DNA of 64,000 nt from Diadophis punctatus similis (taxonomy: Eukaryota > Chordata > Lepidosauria > Squamata > Dipsadidae). Below the pieces are notes generated by a model. It searched no databases and was not told where the DNA came from. It saw only the letters and a list, made by a program, of their open reading frames with translations. Position 1 is the stretch's first letter, and each line of letters starts with the position of its first letter. Made by a program: the position numbers and the translations under genes. Where the stretch lies: contig JALIGW010000003.1 in assembly GCA_023053685.1 (NCBI GenBank), positions 139,590,626 to 139,654,625 on the forward strand. Direction: 5' to 3'. Shown here in pieces: positions 1 to 9,590 of the stretch.

Positions 1-608
1 TTCAAAAATTAGCTCATTTATTCTGCACAATTAAATTTATTGAAGTGTGACAGAAAAAGTTTAACACGCATTGAAGCAGAAAGCCAGCAACAACGGAGGC
101 AAGCATCCGAGTGAAAGGCACAATTAGTTGATTTTCATTTTATTTATCAATATAATTATTGAATTGTATTTATCCTATTTCACAGATTTTTACTATTATT
201 GCTTGCTGGACTCAGGGGAAAAGTATTAGCTTGAAATTGGTTTCCCCCCCTTTTTTAGCCTCACTTAATATGATTATAGGGTAACTAATAAATGAAAACT
301 TCTCCTAAATACCTCACAATTTTGCATTCAGTGAGGGCATATCAGTTGGCAAGATATCAAGTCATTTTCCTGTAAAATAATAAACAGAATATGAAATGCG
401 AATAAAATAAATTTCCTAAAAGGAATTCAACATGTGTCAGATCAGTGCCAACTGTGCTGTTTATGTAAGGGGTTTGTCTTTTAATCTTTAATATATTTCA
501 GTTGTACTTTCATAACACATGAAAGTCTTGAGGTGGTTCAGAGTTTAAAATTTGCCATTTTTAGAATTATTATTATTACCTTATTAGAATATATTAGAGA
601 ACCAGTTT
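1..608. other. Unassigned AT-rich sequence
   Basis: No open frame, SINE box or terminal repeat is visible. It holds only short homopolymer runs and AT-rich unique-looking sequence. Confidence 0.5.
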
Positions 609-672
609 TGGATTATTGGTTAAGACACCAGGCTACAAAGCCGGAGACCCTGAGTTCAAGTCCCACCTTCAT
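609..672 (+). mobile_element. tRNA-derived head of a Sauria-type SINE
   Basis: A tRNA-like A box (GGTTAAGACACCAGG) is followed about 30 bp later by a B box (GAGTTCAAGTCCC). The spacing and wording match the fuller SINE at 23696-23893. The conserved middle (CAGCCCAACCCACCTCACA in other copies) is missing because R4-type sequence begins straight after the B box. It is a SINE fragment, not a functional tRNA gene, since no acceptor stem closes. Confidence 0.6.
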
Positions 673-830
673 CAGGTTTTACTCACAATCTTAGCTGTTC
701 CTAGCACTGCACTCTTCTGGACAGAGAGCTCTGATGTTGTTCTTGGGATCTGTTGGAGCCACCGTCGCAGCTTAGGAGTCAGTGCTGAGCGCTCCTAACA
801 CCACTTTGGCCTTCAGGAACAAAGAGTATG
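673..830 (-). mobile_element. 3' fragment of an R4/Dong-clade LINE
   Basis: The sequence parallels 10840-10990, including CTGATGTTGTT and TCTGTTGGAGCCACC. Read on the minus strand it gives residues like QKSAVLGTAKIVSK, which resemble LQKATVLGSARIIRK at the C-terminus of the better R4-type copy at 49374-49796. It is short and contains stops, so it is a dead fragment. Confidence 0.5.
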
Positions 831-1214
831 AAAAAGCTGTTTGGCACAACCAAGTACCTGGCATCATGTACAGGAACATGTGCACAGTGTATGGATCGAC
901 CCTCCCATGTCCAGATGGGAGATTCCATACAGTAGAAAGAAGGGAACTTGTGATCGATATCTTTTTTTTCTTTGCTTGAAAGATACAATCACTGAAATCT
1001 CAAACTCGCTTCAGATTTCACGTTAAACGAAATCCAATGAAAAACCTGCGAGATTCCCGAGAAATTGTATTACTCTCACGCATGATATTTTGGTTCCCTT
1101 CCTCATTGCTACAGTATTCAGGAGCCGTGACAAAAGCAGCCGCATCCAAATTTGGTTCAAGTTCACTTTTGATGAAATCTGGCAACTCTTGTAATTGAAA
1201 AGGATATCACTGGG
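831..1214. other. Unassigned sequence
   Basis: Nothing recognised. The start may be diverged R4 sequence, but no motif remains. Confidence 0.35.
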
Positions 1215-1339
1215 CAGCCTTCCCTTACTCTGGCATCTGTCACAGGAGCTGGACTCCCATCCCCATCATTTCCAGCCAACGGCCATCTGCATGGGGAAGT
1301 ATGGGAGCTGCAGCCCAAAACATCTGGCAGGGAGAGTCT
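1215..1339. mobile_element. Old palindromic hAT-like MITE
   Basis: It begins GCAGCCTTCCC and has a near-mirror second half containing ATGGGAGCTGCAG and CCCAAAACATCTGG. This resembles a common amniote palindromic hAT MITE. Target duplications are not legible, so the boundaries are approximate. Confidence 0.4.
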
Positions 1340-1675
1340 GGTGAAAATGGCTGCCAGGGCTGACCACAATTACTGCTGTGACAGAGGCCACAGATACTGG
1401 ATTGGAAAGCAACTGCTGCTGCACATTTTGGGAGATCTTTCCCTGTTTATCAGTCAATGTTGGAGCTAATCATTATAAAAACATGAAGATCAGCTTGTCT
1501 GGGAAGAATTCTGAAACATCCTTCTTGGTCAGTTATATTTTTATTTCATTTTATGTTGGGACAAATCTGGACTTAAAGGTTCGCCCATTTAACTCCACCA
1601 TCCATAAAACTATTCCTTAGCACCCATTACCTTGCAACTTAATGTTTCTATCATTAGAGGTTTTGCATAATAATT
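1340..1675. other. Unassigned sequence
   Basis: There is an 80-codon open frame at 1378-1620, but it has no homology I recognise and no coding context. I treat the stretch as noncoding. Confidence 0.35.
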
Positions 1676-1905
1676 TAATTTGATTGATTGATTGCCTATG
1701 TGCCATCAAGTTGTTTTTGACTCCTAGCAACCATATAGATAGGTCTTCTCCTTGTTCCCAGCCTGGTTCTTCAGACTTCCAAAATTGTGTCCTTACCACT
1801 GTAACAGAGTCTATTCATTTTGCTGCTGGTTCTGCTCTTTTTTCCTCTTTCCTTCCATCTTTCCCAACCTTAGAGCTTTTTCCAGATAACTTCGTGCTTC
1901 ATAGC
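1676..1905 (-). mobile_element. RTE (BovB-like) LINE 3' end
   Basis: A GATT-repeat tail is followed by TATGTGCCATCAAGTTG, then by text closely matching 52500-52712 (the same order of ATGCCATCAAGT, TTCTCC, CATCTT-like and TTTTTCCAGA blocks). The 52.5-kb copy read on the minus strand resembles the EKALTLRKVEEKR-type C-terminus of RTE reverse transcriptases. This copy is too diverged to translate. Confidence 0.5.
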
Positions 1906-1944
1906 CGAAGGGATTTAATTTGAATTTGTTAATTTTGTTTAACT

Positions 1945-2178
1945 CAGTGGTTCCCAACCTTTTTTGGGGGGGGCATTGCCCATCTAAGCATCTCTAAAAT
2001 CCTGATCCCCCCCACCCCCATGACATATAATTCTTACTATTCAGAAAGTGAACTCCTACCCACGCGGAGCGGAGGAAGCCTAAAAGGCCATTAATTTGGT
2101 TTAAACAAGGTTCAATTTCCCCCATTAAAAATCAAATTGCTCCCCTGTGGGGCGTGGGCCTTACCTTGGGAATCACTG
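1945..2178. mobile_element. hAT MITE, CAGTGGTTCCCAACC type
   Basis: Terminal inverted repeats run from CAGTGGTTCCCAACC to TTGGGAATCACTG. A perfect 8-bp target duplication GTTTAACT flanks it at 1937-1944 and 2179-2186, diagnostic of the hAT superfamily. The interior (234 bp in all) has no transposase. The left TIR resembles the start of the hAT fragment at 3848. Confidence 0.85.
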
Positions 2179-2460
2179 GTTTAACTTATTTGTAGTGCAC
2201 ATGTTATCCTGAAAATCTCACCAATAGTTTTTTTCTTTGGGGGGGGGGGGAACGCGCTGAGATACAACAGAACAGCCCCATTATCCAAAATAAAGCAAAT
2301 TAATTAGGAAAGTTGCAGATGGAAGACAAACATGTATATAGGGAAAGTACAAAGATCTGTAATGTGACCACGAAGGACCTAACTTAAATTAAGCTTGCAT
2401 TAATTGTGTTTCAATGTGAGGAGTAAGGTCCGCTGAATGTAGTGAGACTGGGAGTGAGTT

Positions 2461-2602
2461 TCAAGAGTAAGTCTCAATAAAGGAGAATATTTGAAGTTCA
2501 GGTTGAAATGAGGAGTCCTCGATGCTCTCTGAGGTTGGTTGTTTTCTTGCAGATGTTTCATTAACCAAACTAAGTAACATCATCAGTGCTAGTAAGTCTT
2601 CT
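2461..2602. mobile_element. Penelope-like terminal repeat (tentative)
   Basis: The block GTTTTCTTGCAGATGTTTCATTA then CATCATCAGTGCTAG recurs in reverse at 17510-17560 and in diverged form at 57290-57370. It is a common squamate dispersed repeat that I tentatively link to Penelope-like elements. On the minus strand it reads CTGATGATGTTAC followed by AATGAAACATCTGC, resembling hammerhead ribozyme core strands. No Penelope ORF is present. Confidence 0.35.
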
Positions 2603-2650
2603 GTTAGGGTTAGGGTTAGGGTTAGGGTTAGGGTTAGGGTTAGGGTAGGG
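2603..2650. repeat. Interstitial telomeric repeat (TTAGGG)n
   Basis: About seven uninterrupted TTAGGG units run from 2604, ending in a shortened TAGGG unit near 2646-2650. It lies within 20 bp of the repeat at 2461-2602. Unit purity is high, so it is either young or was added as an end-repair patch. Confidence 0.95.
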
Positions 2651-3139
2651 AGATAGCCCCTGTAAGCTCCTTTAAGTTGCTATCAATATTTTCTAAGGAA
2701 TAGTTCTATGTGGGCAAGGCTACCCTTAATTAATTGGTTGATTAATTTGATTTGTATAATGCCTGATTCACAATAACTCTTGAGTAGTTCATAGGACAAT
2801 TATACTTGATGCAGTGATGAAATCAGGAGATTTTATAAAGTATTGGGTTTTATCTTGTTTAGTTCAGGATTAAGTAGTTTTCTGTGGGGTTTCCCCCCCC
2901 CCCTTTTCACCAAGTGAGTTGCATTTTCATCTTAAGTACTAAAGCCTTCTGTACTATCCCAGGGACCCCTCAAATGATAAAATGGGGAGGGTTTTATTCC
3001 CCACCACTGGCAGATTCTGAAAAGAATTCAAAGACTGAAACCCTCCCCTTTAGGGTCTGTGGTGGTTGACCGGTTGCTAGAGATGGAAAGAAAGGATAGA
3101 CCAATGTGTGAACCCAGCCACAAGATGGAGAAATCAATA
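2651..3139. other. Unassigned sequence
   Basis: Includes a run of C near 2891 and a small open frame at 2884-3069 that I do not recognise. No repeat family is evident. Confidence 0.35.
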
Positions 3140-3534
3140 CAGGTAGTGAACTTACGACCTACAATTGATCCCCAAATTTCTGTTGCTGAGCGAGACAGTT
3201 GTTAAGTGAGTTTTGCTCCATTTTATGACCTTTCTTGCCACCGTTGTTAAGTGCGTCACTGCAATTGTTAAGTTAGTGACACGGTTGTTAAGTGAATCTG
3301 GTTTCCTTGTTTATTTTTCTGGTCAGAAGTTCGCAAAAGATGATCACATGACCGTAGGACAGTGCAACCGTCATAAATATGAACCAGTTGCCAACCAGTT
3401 CCGAACTTTGATCATGTGACCATGGGGATGCTGCAACAGTGGTAAATGTGAAAAACACATAAGTCACTTTTTTTCAGTGTTGTGGTAACTTCGAACGGTC
3501 ACTGAATGAATGCTTGTAAGTTGAGAACTAACTT
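3140..3534. mobile_element. Tc1/mariner-type MITE, CAGGTAGTCCTC family
   Basis: Begins TACAGGTAGTG and ends near GTAAGTTGAGAACTA, the two degraded termini of the family whose best copy is 52816-53208. Interior landmarks are shared: TTATGACCTTTCTTGCCAC, GATCACATGACC and GGGGATGCTGCAA. It is about 395 bp, like the other full copies, and has no transposase. The TA flank at the left is clear; the right end is mutated. Confidence 0.75.
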
Positions 3535-3618
3535 AAATGAAAGTGTTGGAAGTACATCTAGGGCTCTGTAATCTAAATATGCTTGCCTTGCTTTTAGCTG
3601 TGTTAGAATGCCATATAT

Positions 3619-3849
3619 TGCATTATATAATGACACTGCTTCACATTTATACACAGCTTTCAAACATTCAAAGCACTTCATTTAGCATTAAAATTCAGGT
3701 TTTAATGGAGGTTTTAGGGAGGGAAGAGCAAGTGAGATGGCCTCACAAACACTAACCTTTTAAGGACAGTAACCAGTTAATGCTAAATGAAGGGCTTTGA
3801 ATGTTTGAAAGCTGTGTATAAATGTAAAGCAGTGTCATTATATAATGCA
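3619..3849. repeat. Inverted repeat with 73-bp arms
   Basis: 3619-3691 and 3777-3849 are reverse complements with about 71 of 73 positions identical, separated by 85 bp. The outer ends contain the perfect palindrome TGCATTATATAATGCA. It could be a MITE with long terminal repeats or a recent inverted duplication. A hAT terminus (CAGTGGTTCCCAAAG) begins at 3848, directly at the right arm. Confidence 0.8.
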
Positions 3850-4866
3850 GTGGTTCCCAAAGTGGGTGGTACCGCCCCCGGGGGGCTGTGGGATGACTTA
3901 GGGGGGCAATAAGAGGCAAGAGAGGCGGCAGGGGGGGCACTAAGAGGCAAGGGGGGCAGAGGAGTGTTGGAGGTGGGCCCCTCGCAGGGCGAAATTCTGC
4001 CTGGGGCTCTGTCGGCCGCCAGTTAGCTGAGCACTTCCGGTTCTGGCCTGACTCGCCCCATCACCTCCTGTGCCTGCACGTACCGTACGTTGGCAGCCAC
4101 GCTAAGCCTCATGCAAGCTGCTCTGTTTTGCCTGGCTCGGCAAATTTTCCCTATTATTTTAAATTTAAAAAGCAAGTTTCTACTACTCCCCCCCCCCCCC
4201 GGTTCTAGACTGAACGAACATTTGAAGAAGGCATATCCTGACAAGGCAGACAGGAACCTAACTTTTTTTCAATCACTTCGTGACAAATTTCAAAAGCACC
4301 CAACACTGTCACGCATGTTTTACAATGCTTCCCAACAAAACACCGATGGTTTGCGTGCATCATACAACATTTCATTGCCGATTGCTAAGTCTGGAAAGCC
4401 ACATACTATTGGTGAAGAACTCATCCTACCAGCCATTAGTGAAATTCTGAGTACTGTGTTACGTAAGTCGCCACATGATATAATTAAGACAATTCCTCTC
4501 AGCAACAATTTAGTGCAAAGATGCATAGATGGTCTTTTAAACTCTTGGTCAGATCCAATTTGAACTGAGCCAGCTGTTTTGCCAACTATTTCTCATGGTG
4601 GCTGCTTAGCTCCAACAACTGCTTCCTGTTGGGGCCCTAAGGAGCCTGGGCGGGCAGGCGATGAGTGGGTGGGAGGGGAGGGGCGAGTAGAGGCTGGCAA
4701 GGCGCTCCTTGATGTGAGTGACATCGAGTTGGTCATGCCCACCCAGTCACATAACCATCTAGCCACGCCCACCCAGTAGGTCATTAGGCAGATCATATTA
4801 GTGGTCCGCCAAATTTAGAATCATGAATTTAGTGGTCCCTGAAGTCCGAAAGGTTGGTTAACCCTG
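3848..4866 (+). mobile_element. Decayed hAT element(s) with transposase remnant
   Basis: The left terminus CAGTGGTTCCCAAAGTGGG is typical of hAT elements of the ZBED/SCAND3 type. A transposase fragment follows at 4090-4563. The right side (about 4600-4866) reads on the minus strand from CAGGGTTAACCAACC, which is a different hAT terminus. The segment is therefore probably two hAT fragments joined, not one element. I could not find a matching 8-bp duplication for the outer ends. Confidence 0.55.
4090..4563 (+). pseudogene. hAT transposase fragment (ZBED/SCAND3-like)
   Basis: The open frame of 157 codons contains RLNEHLKKAYPDKADRNL followed by PHTIGEELILPAISEIL and IPLSNNLVQRCIDGL. In ZBED5/SCAND3-type hAT transposases this corresponds to the end of the BED zinc finger, the linker, and the start of the RNase H-like catalytic region. 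The catalytic core and the C-terminal dimerisation region are absent, so it cannot be active. The first about 50 codons come from unrelated GC-rich sequence and a C homopolymer near 4190. The start codon is not meaningful. The neighbouring hAT terminus at 3848 fits the assignment. Confidence 0.7.
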
Positions 4867-5490
4867 GTCTATGGGACAAAAAAAAAAGCTTTCTATCCTT
4901 GCCTTGGGATGACTTTGTAAAGTCCTACTTAATCCATCCCATACCTCAGATGAGGCCACTGAGACAAAGGAGAGCCTAAGGCCATCTATTATAGTCAACT
5001 GTGAAATCTGAGTAGACATATCTTGATTTGTTGTTCTCTTTCCAGCTATTCCTTACATCAAATACCATATGTAGGGAGTAGGGTTTTACTCCCATTCATA
5101 CAAATCCTGGAAATTAGGTCAAACGGAGATAGAAGTACTTGACTTTCCCAAAGACTGTTTGTCTGATTGCAAGTAGGTCACTTTGCCCTAACCTCCATTT
5201 CCATTTGACAGAATTTAATTTCTCTACACCGGGGAAGTGTACTATTTTTGGTAACCTTCGTTCGGGTGAAATTAAGAATGGAGATTTCTCTTCGGAGTAT
5301 ACAGAAGTGATGAGAATGCACCAACAATTATTTACTCACTGTAAACAGTAGTCAAGTGGGGAACTTGTGCAAGATGATACGTAATTAAATTCAAAAAAGA
5401 AACATAGATATTGCTTCTGGTTACTGAAATCACGATTCAAAAGGCACATATGTGAGTATTGATTGATTTATCATAAATATGTCTCTTACG
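4867..5490. other. Unassigned sequence
   Basis: Moderate GC; a 70-codon frame at 5139-5351 is not recognised. No terminal repeats or tRNA boxes seen. Confidence 0.35.
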
Positions 5491-5682
5491 AAGATGGACA
5501 GGTTTAAAGGTTCTGTGTTCTGCACAGAAACAGATATTCTATTTATACTAAGAGACAATATAGCCAGCCAGAGTCCCCATGTAGCGGAGTAACTGGTGAC
5601 TCTGGCCGGCTATAATGTCTCTTGACATAAACAGAATATCTTCTTCCATATAGAACACAGTCCTTTAAACCTGTCCATCCTC
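5491..5682. repeat. Long imperfect palindrome
   Basis: Left arm 5491-5573 (GATGGACAGGTTTAAAGG onward) is mirrored by right arm 5597-5682 (CCTTTAAACCTGTCCATCC). Inner matching blocks include AGAGACA/TGTCTCT and GCCAGAGT/ACTCTGGC. The loop is about 23 bp. It may be a foldback MITE. I see no clear target duplication. Confidence 0.8.
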
Positions 5683-5763
5683 ATAAAATGGGAGTACATG
5701 TGTGTATACACACACATACACATAGATACACATATATACATATACATATTCCTATTCCTATTA

Positions 5764-5876
5764 ATTGTTGGGGGCAATATAAATATGCATTGCTTACTGG
5801 TGTAAACCGCTTAGAGAGTGCTTGCACTGTGAGGCGGTATATAAATCTCACAAAATAAATAAAAATAAATAAAAGA
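5764..5876 (+). mobile_element. 3' end of a MIR-like tRNA SINE
   Basis: Contains TTGTTGGGGGCAATATAAAT, GTAAACCGCTTAGAGAGTG and GGTATATAAATCTCAC, then an AAATA-rich tail. It matches the 3' half of the full copy at 27128-27374. The tRNA part is missing. Confidence 0.8.
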
Positions 5877-6305
5877 CCGAGGCAAATAAATAATTACAGT
5901 AGAGGGCAAGATTATTCCCTGGTATATTGGCAATACCTTTTTTTTAATGGAATGAATGGAGCTAAATGGAGCTTCTGATAATTCAGACTGGGAATTTAGT
6001 GTTAGTCTGGTTTTTGTTTCCACAAAAATCCTTTTTCTTCATGATCTTTTCTACATTTTCATTGCCTTTCTTCCTACATTGTCTTTATCCCAGAAAATAA
6101 AACTATATACCTTCCCTTTGTTATATCAGAGTATGTTAGTGATTGTCATTGCCTTTGTCTTCTTAATATTTAACATTAAATCAGCTTTATCTTTTTTTTT
6201 ATTTTTCCAAAAATGAGCTTTTTTAGGTCTCTTTTATTTTCAACTAACAACATTGTGTCGGTATGTTGTCACTATTTGGATTTCTAATTTCCATTTCAGT
6301 TGTCA
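5877..6305. other. Unassigned AT-rich sequence
   Basis: An 86-codon hydrophobic frame (5956-6216) arises from T-rich DNA. I do not consider it a gene. Confidence 0.35.
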
Positions 6306-6429
6306 ACTCTTCCAGTCCAGCTATTTTTCTAATATATTAGATAACTGTAGCATCTATCCTTTCCCTATTAGATACAGTAGATGCTACCAATTATCTAATC
6401 TATTAGAAAAATAGCTGGCTTGGAAGAGT
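6306..6429. repeat. Hairpin with about 51-bp arms
   Basis: 6306-6356 and 6378-6429 are nearly perfect reverse complements (CCAGCTATTTTTCTAAT against ATTAGAAAAATAGCTGG), with a 21-bp loop. It is too short for a typical MITE with a body and could be a foldback remnant or a small-RNA-type hairpin. Confidence 0.85.
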
Positions 6430-7160
6430 GAATCACAGTTCTCTTAATTCAGTTCTTACAGTAGCTTCTTATTCAATATAGATGTTCCTCTAAAGAATAA
6501 TCAGGTGTACTGGCCCACTACAATATGTTACAAATTCTGGCATGATCATAATAATCAAATGCCTTGATCTAGTCAATACGATTAAAGTAAACCTTAAATT
6601 TTCTGTTATCCACCCTATTAACTGTATAGTCTTATATTTCTGTTTTTTCTTAAATGTATCTATTCATTTACTATTTTCGTTTCCACATATACCGTTTTTC
6701 TTTGTAATCTTTTAAGCAAAACTTTGCCGGTATGAGGAATTAGTGGAGTATTTTAATAATTTGCCATATTTCTTGCAACTTCTCTCTTTTTTTGGTGCAG
6801 GATACACACAAATCTTTTCCAATCTTATAAGTGGTGCAGACTTCTTCCATATTTGTTGATACTGTCAGCATCGTTATTGCCTCTTTTCCTCAACTGTTGA
6901 AAACAGTCCAGTTGGTGTTTCACCTAGTGGTCAACTAGTTTATTACATCTCATATTTCAGTTTCTAGTGGAAAAAGTGGTTTTCAATTCTAGTATGTCTT
7001 CTTCCAGGTAAGCAGCTCTCTCTCCCTACTGGGTTGTCTCCTTTGTAAAATCCACTCTGCTTTCAACCTCTCTTCATCTCTACCCTTTCAACCTTACAGC
7101 ATGGGTGAGCTTAATAGGTATTCAGTATCTACTGTATCTATCTGGCTTTCAGGTTGGATA
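6430..7160. other. Unassigned AT-rich sequence
   Basis: T-rich tracts and no repeat signature that I recognise. Confidence 0.35.
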
Positions 7161-7240
7161 TAGCAATAGCAATAGCACTTAGACTTATATACCGCTTCAT
7201 AGTGCTTTACAGCCCTCTCTATGCAATTTACAGAGACAGC
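7161..7240 (-). mobile_element. 3' end of a MIR-like tRNA SINE
   Basis: TAGCAATAGCAATAGCACTT then ACTTATATACCGCTTCATAG and GTGCTTTACAGCCCTCTCT are the reverse complement of the SINE tail seen at 29223-29464. Confidence 0.85.
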
Positions 7241-7682
7241 CTATATATGTAATAATCAAGAGTCAATTTCAAATCAAGGGCATTTCAGGCTACTGATCCT
7301 TGCAGATCTGGGCTGCAAAATCCTGAGAGATACTAGATGGCAGCAAAGCATTAAAGTTTTCTGTATATTTCTGTTACCATCTAACGGTCATCCAGATTTT
7401 TGTTACCAGTTATGGTAACCTTAACTTCATAGAGAAACATAAAAAGCCGAGTGAACAGTGTGTATTTCTTCCTTCCTTATTAAAAAGTGCTATATAATGT
7501 TATCAATTCTAAAATTGTTTTACTTTCTATTATATAAATAGTGGCAGTTTTAATCAAACTTCTCTGTTAGATGGGGGAAGGCTGATTAGTATATTTTCTA
7601 TATCATAGAATAGAATAGAATAACAGAGTTGGAAGGGACCTTGGAGGTCTTCTAGTCCAACCCCCTGCTTAGGCAGGAAACT

Positions 7683-8051
7683 CTACACCGCTTCATACAA
7701 ATGGTTATCCAACATCTTCTTAAAAACCTCCAGTGTTGGAGCATTCACAACTTCTGGAGGCAACTTGTTCCATTGATTAATTGTTCTAACCGTCAGGAAA
7801 TTTCTCCTTAGTTCTAAGTTGCTTCTCTCCTTAATTAATTTCCACCCATTGCTTCTTGTTCTACCCTCAGGTGCTTTGGAGAACAGCCTGACTCCCTCTT
7901 CTTTGTGGCAACCCCTGAGATATTGGAACATTGCTATCATGTCTCCCCTAGTCCTTCTTTTCATTAAACTAGACATACCCAGTTCCTGCAACCGTTCTTC
8001 ATATGTTTTAGCCTCCAGTCTACTAATCATCTTTGTTGCTCTTCTCTGCAC
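7683..8051 (-). pseudogene. CR1 ORF2 C-terminal fragment
   Basis: 122 codons containing RRATKMISRLEAKTYEERL, RGDMIAMFQYLRGCHKEEG and INQWNKLPPEVVNAPTLEVF, the usual CR1 ORF2 C-terminus. The frame is continuous to the native stop near 7683 but is cut off from the reverse transcriptase upstream by a small deletion at about 8062. Confidence 0.9.
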
Positions 8052-8132
8052 TCTTTCCGGAGTCTCAACATTGTGACCAAAACTGAATGCAGTATTCCAA
8101 GTGTGACCTTACCAAGGCATTATAAAGTGGTA

Positions 8133-8777
8133 TTAACACTTCAGTGATCTTGATTCTATCCCTCTGTTAATGTAGCCTAGAACTGTGTTGGCTTTTTTGG
8201 CAGCTGCTACACACTGCTGGCTCATATTTAAATGGTTGTCCACTAGGGCTCCTAGATCCCTCTCACAGTTACTACTGTTGAGCAAGGTGCCACATATACT
8301 GTATCTGTGCATTTTGTTTTTCTTGCCTAAATGTAGAACCTTACTTTTTTCATCATTGAATTCCATTTTGTTAGATAGCGCCCAATGTTGAAGTCTGTCA
8401 AGATCCTTCTGTATTTTGAGCCTATCTTCTGGAGTGTTAGCTATTCCTGCCAGTTTGGTGTCATCTGCAAATTTGATGAGTTCCCCATCTATCTCCTTGT
8501 CCAAGTCATTGATGAAGATGTTGAAGAGTATTGGGCCTAAAACAGAGCCTTGGTGTACTCCACTGCATACTTCCCTCCATGTAGATGCAGTTCCATTGAG
8601 CACTACATGTTGAGTGCGGTTGGTCAGCCAGTTTTCAATCCATCTGGTGGTGTTGCTATCTAACCCACATTTTTCTACTTTTTCTAGTAGTAGGTTATGG
8701 TCTACTTTATCAAATGCCTTACTGAAGTCCAAGTAAATTATATTGACAGCATTCCTCTGGTCTACTAATTTTGTCAC
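8133..8777 (-). pseudogene. CR1 reverse transcriptase fragment
   Basis: 214 codons carry RT motif A (YLDFSKAFDKVDH), motif B as GVHQGSVLGPILF and motif C FADD. Family members normally read GVPQGS in motif B, so the proline-to-histidine change probably damages activity. Upstream the frame is interrupted. This is part of the CR1 at 7603-9590 and has no host role. Confidence 0.9.
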
Positions 8778-9042
8778 TTTGTCAAAGAATGCAATAAGAT
8801 TAGTCTGGCATGATCTGTTTTTGACAAACCCATGTTGGCTTTTGGTTATTACTTTGTTTGTTTCTAGGTGTTCATTGATTCGTTGCTTGATTATCTTTTC
8901 CAGAATCTTCCCTGGTATTGAGGTCAGGCTAATAGGTCTGTAGTTTCCTGGATCTATTTCCCCCCCCTTTTTTGAAGATGGGAACTACATCAGCTCTTTT
9001 CCAGTCCTCTGGCAGTTCCCCGGTGCTCCAGGATCTTTGAAA

Positions 9043-9303
9043 GATATAGTTTTGTATTTGTATTTGTTTATTTGTTAAGCATATATGATTATAAGCAAAG
9101 TATAAACAGTAAAACATGATTGAATATATATGTAATAGTACAAGCATGAATAAGAGTAAAAGAGGTATGAATATATGGGTACATTAGGACAGGAACGGTA
9201 GGCACGATTGTGTGCTTATGCACGCCCCTTACCGATCTCTTAGGAATGGGGTGAGGTCGATGGTAGATAATCTGAGGTTAAAGTTTTTGGGGTTGGTTCT
9301 GAG
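9043..9303 (-). mobile_element. 3' end of a second LINE inserted in CR1
   Basis: Starts with a TATTTG-repeat tail and contains, on the minus strand, a NFNLRLSTIDLTPFLR-like C-terminus followed by GGGGCGTGCATAAGC. The same text, in the plus sense, occurs at 24040-24300 (NLKLRLSTVDRTPFPRGL). Flanking CR1 sequence resumes on both sides. I could not assign the clade with confidence (L2/CR1-related is likely). Confidence 0.7.
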
Positions 9304-9590
9304 ATCTCGACTGCCAGTTCCTTCAGAACCTTGGGGTGTAATCCATTTGGTCCAAGTGATTTGAACTCGTCTAGGGTAGATCACTTACCATTTTCTTCCC
9401 TATTTTAACTTGTGTTCCTAATATATTTTTGTGGTGCTGTTTTTGATAGGTTGGACTGTTTTTTTCCCTTTGTGTAAAGACAGATGCAAAAAAACGAGTT
9501 AAATAGCTCTGCTTTCTCCCTGTTGCTTGTCACCTTCTTGCCACTTTCTCCCATCAATGGACCAATTGTTTCCTTGACTATCATTTAGAC

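Larger units (their letters stand above)
7603..9590 (-). mobile_element. CR1 LINE, 5'-truncated, with a nested LINE
   Basis: The minus-strand 3' end has an AATAG-repeat tail (7603-7622) next to the classic CR1 end AGGGACCTTGGAGGTCTTCT. Upstream lie the C-terminal frame (7683-8051), the reverse transcriptase (8133-8777), the WSTGELPEDWKRADVVPIF block (about 8929-9030) and, beyond an insertion at about 9043-9303, the endonuclease-RT linker (9304-9590, KETIGPLMGE-like on the minus strand). The copy is about 1.7 kb without the insert. A deletion near 8062 that removes sequence present at 50474-50487 shifts the frame, so it is inactive. Confidence 0.92.

Noticed and set aside
612..672. A functional tRNA gene
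   Set aside because: A and B boxes are present, but the acceptor and anticodon stems do not pair, and the text matches a SINE head found elsewhere in the window.
3848..4866. One complete non-autonomous hAT element
   Set aside because: The two outer termini are not inverted copies of each other, and the 8-bp flanks (ATATAATG and GTCTATGG) match at only 4 positions.
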